The notes under the pieces are model-generated. The model made no database searches. It was not told where the DNA came from and saw only the letters and a program-made list of their open reading frames with translations. A stretch of DNA of 64,000 bases from Weissella ceti (GTDB lineage: Bacteria > Bacillota > Bacilli > Lactobacillales > Lactobacillaceae): NCBI RefSeq assembly GCF_018394055.1, contig NZ_CP074441.1:682001-746000 (forward strand), read 5' to 3'. A program made the position numbers and the translations under genes. Shown here in pieces: positions 63,045 to 64,000 of the stretch (within the stretch, counting starts at the first letter, position 1; every line of letters begins with the position of its first letter).

Positions 63045-63392
63045 CTAATTCTCCTTTGTTGTAAAACGATATCGACGCACTACTACTTGTAGGTAATCGA
63101 TTGCATCAGAAAAGGCGTCCCCAAATCTGAGAACGCCTTCCTTTAGTAATAATTTTTCAATCTTGTCTGAAACTTCCAGCGCCGTTTCAAAATAGCCAGC
63201 CTCCACATTAATTTGGAATTCAAACAATCGCTTGGTTGGCTTGTTACTTGCCCATTCCTTTGGTGACCCATAATTACCAGGAATAATCACAATATTTGCC
63301 CCGTCTTCGATTGGTTTAATGTCCTCTACAATGTGCAGTTTGGCTTTCTTGCCAGCGGTAAGTTCCATAATTTCAGCATTATCATTGATCAA
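63045..63392 (-). CDS. Tail terminator-type protein (DUF806-like)
   Basis: 115 residues with a TTG start and GGAG upstream; no ATG is available in frame. IMELTAGKKAKLHIVEDIKP and FEFQINVEAGYFETALEV with a C-terminal VVVRRYRFTTKE fit the DUF806 tail-completion proteins. It lies between gp10-like and tube genes. Confidence 0.75.
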   Translation of the reverse strand: MINDNAEIMELTAGKKAKLHIVEDIKPIEDGANIVIIPGNYGSPKEWASNKPTKRLFEFQINVEAGYFETALEVSDKIEKLLLKEGVLRFGDAFSDAIDYLQVVVRRYRFTTKEN

Positions 63393-63412
63393 CTTGATAA
63401 CACTCCAGATAT

Positions 63413-63847
63413 CTACTTCTGCAACGATTTCACTACCGCCTTTCTAGCAATCATTCGTGCCGCTACTCCAATTGGCGCAAGCGTACTTTCTAGTTTTCCG
63501 AACCCCTTAGGACGTATGCGCCTAATGCCACCGTTCGTCTTACGGGCGTACCCGAATTCGTTCAAGTGGACTAATTTCACACGCTGTTTAGGACCTTTCC
63601 AACCAATTGATACGTATGTCACACCACCGATACCACCAGGCTTAACCTTGTAGGTCGTTTCTTTAACAGTTGCACCGGTATCTCGATAACTGCCTTCTAC
63701 TTCTTGCACAATTTTCTTACCAGCTTTACCAGCCTGTTTTGCAAAATCATTCGAAATATCGATAACAGCTTGTCGTCCTAACTTGCGCTCAACAGTCCTG
63801 AAGATGTCTTCAAGCCCGTGAACTTCGAATTTAGTACCATTCGCCAT
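63413..63847 (-). CDS. HK97 gp10-like tail-completion protein
   Basis: 144 residues. AGKAGKKIVQEVEGSYRDTG and VKLVHLNEFGYARKTNGGIR match the gp10 family. It starts at an overlapping TAATG with the previous gene. Confidence 0.85.
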   Translation of the reverse strand: MANGTKFEVHGLEDIFRTVERKLGRQAVIDISNDFAKQAGKAGKKIVQEVEGSYRDTGATVKETTYKVKPGGIGGVTYVSIGWKGPKQRVKLVHLNEFGYARKTNGGIRRIRPKGFGKLESTLAPIGVAARMIARKAVVKSLQK

Positions 63848-64000
63848 TAGCCCACCTCGTTGAATAAGCCTAGTGGTTGTTTCGTCTTGTGCACCAATAA
63901 CTTGACGTAACGACCGTTAGTTATGTCCGGAATAATTTCATCCACTTCAAAATAACCAACATTCCCCAATCTGATGTCGTTGATCTTAACGACCATACTC
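63847..64000 (-). CDS. Head closure/head-tail joining protein, C-terminal part (cut by window edge)
   Basis: Frame open from the window edge to a TAA at 63847-63849. The visible part ends RYVKLLVHKTKQPLGLFNEV. Position before the gp10-like gene and its size fit a head-tail joining (gp9/head closure) protein, but the N-terminus is outside. Confidence 0.55.
   Translation of the reverse strand, partial: SMVVKINDIRLGNVGYFEVDEIIPDITNGRYVKLLVHKTKQPLGLFNEVG

Larger units (their letters stand above)
50890..64000. mobile_element. Prophage 2, left (lysis/tail) part of a siphovirus-type prophage
   Basis: A continuous minus-strand series from lysin to head-tail joining genes, with tape measure, Dit and Tal of a non-contractile tail and no sheath. 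The left end lies between the terminator at 50801-50847 and that at 50937-50989. The att core cannot be defined because the right end is outside the window. Confidence 0.88.

Overview
The window is a low-GC Gram-positive chromosome segment carrying one complete prophage and most of the structural end of a second. The host genes (uvrB, a YfbR-like HD phosphohydrolase, camS, ligA, pcrA, a DoxX-family membrane protein, yjzC) and the RBS/terminator style point to a lactic acid bacterium. The Weissella/Leuconostoc branch of Lactobacillaceae is my best guess. That is an inference from protein style, as there is no rRNA in the window.

Layout. (1) 1-9.3 kb is host DNA on the minus strand: HD hydrolase then uvrB (which runs off the left edge), a small unknown gene, camS with its own promoter, pcrA-ligA, and two very small genes. 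Most units end in clear stem-loop/T-run terminators. (2) 9,268-48,567 is prophage 1, about 39.3 kb, bounded by a perfect 17-bp direct repeat (attL/attR). Its core lies inside the 5' end of a small host gene at 9,120-9,305. The phage supplies a new RBS and start codon to that gene, and the original start is stranded at the right end. Prophage 1 is a contractile-tail phage of the PBSX/XkdK-XkdU type. Read from right to left on the minus strand it has an early block (Cro-like regulator, antirepressor, tiny membrane proteins, RecT/PD-DEXK recombination, SSB, replisome organizer, DnaC-like loader, RusA, methyltransferase, SPFH protein, HNH endonuclease), then ArpU, a helically phased repeat array and a tRNA-like gene. 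The late operon follows: terS-terL-portal-MuF/zincin-immunity-scaffold-capsid-connectors-sheath-tube-chaperones-tape measure-baseplate-fibre-holins-amidase. The lysogeny block (CI-like repressor, ImmA-like peptidase, an unrecognised 477-aa protein, tyrosine integrase) is on the plus strand at 44.9-48.5 kb.

(3) 48.6-50.9 kb is host or degraded DNA: DoxX, a gene-poor AT-rich stretch, yjzC and a decayed integrase 3' end. (4) About 50.9 kb to the end is prophage 2, a non-contractile (siphovirus-type) phage read right to left: head-tail genes, major tail protein, frameshifted chaperones, tape measure with seven exact 30-residue repeats, Dit, a large Tal with an S74 chaperone, holins and an Amidase_3 lysin. 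Its capsid, replication and integrase modules lie beyond the window.

The most interesting features are a MuF protein fused to a zincin domain and followed at zero spacing by a small gene and a terminator (a phage-encoded polymorphic toxin/immunity candidate); the unrecognised lysogeny-module protein; five TGCA boxes spaced exactly 11 bp next to the ArpU gene; and the promoter-swapping attachment site.
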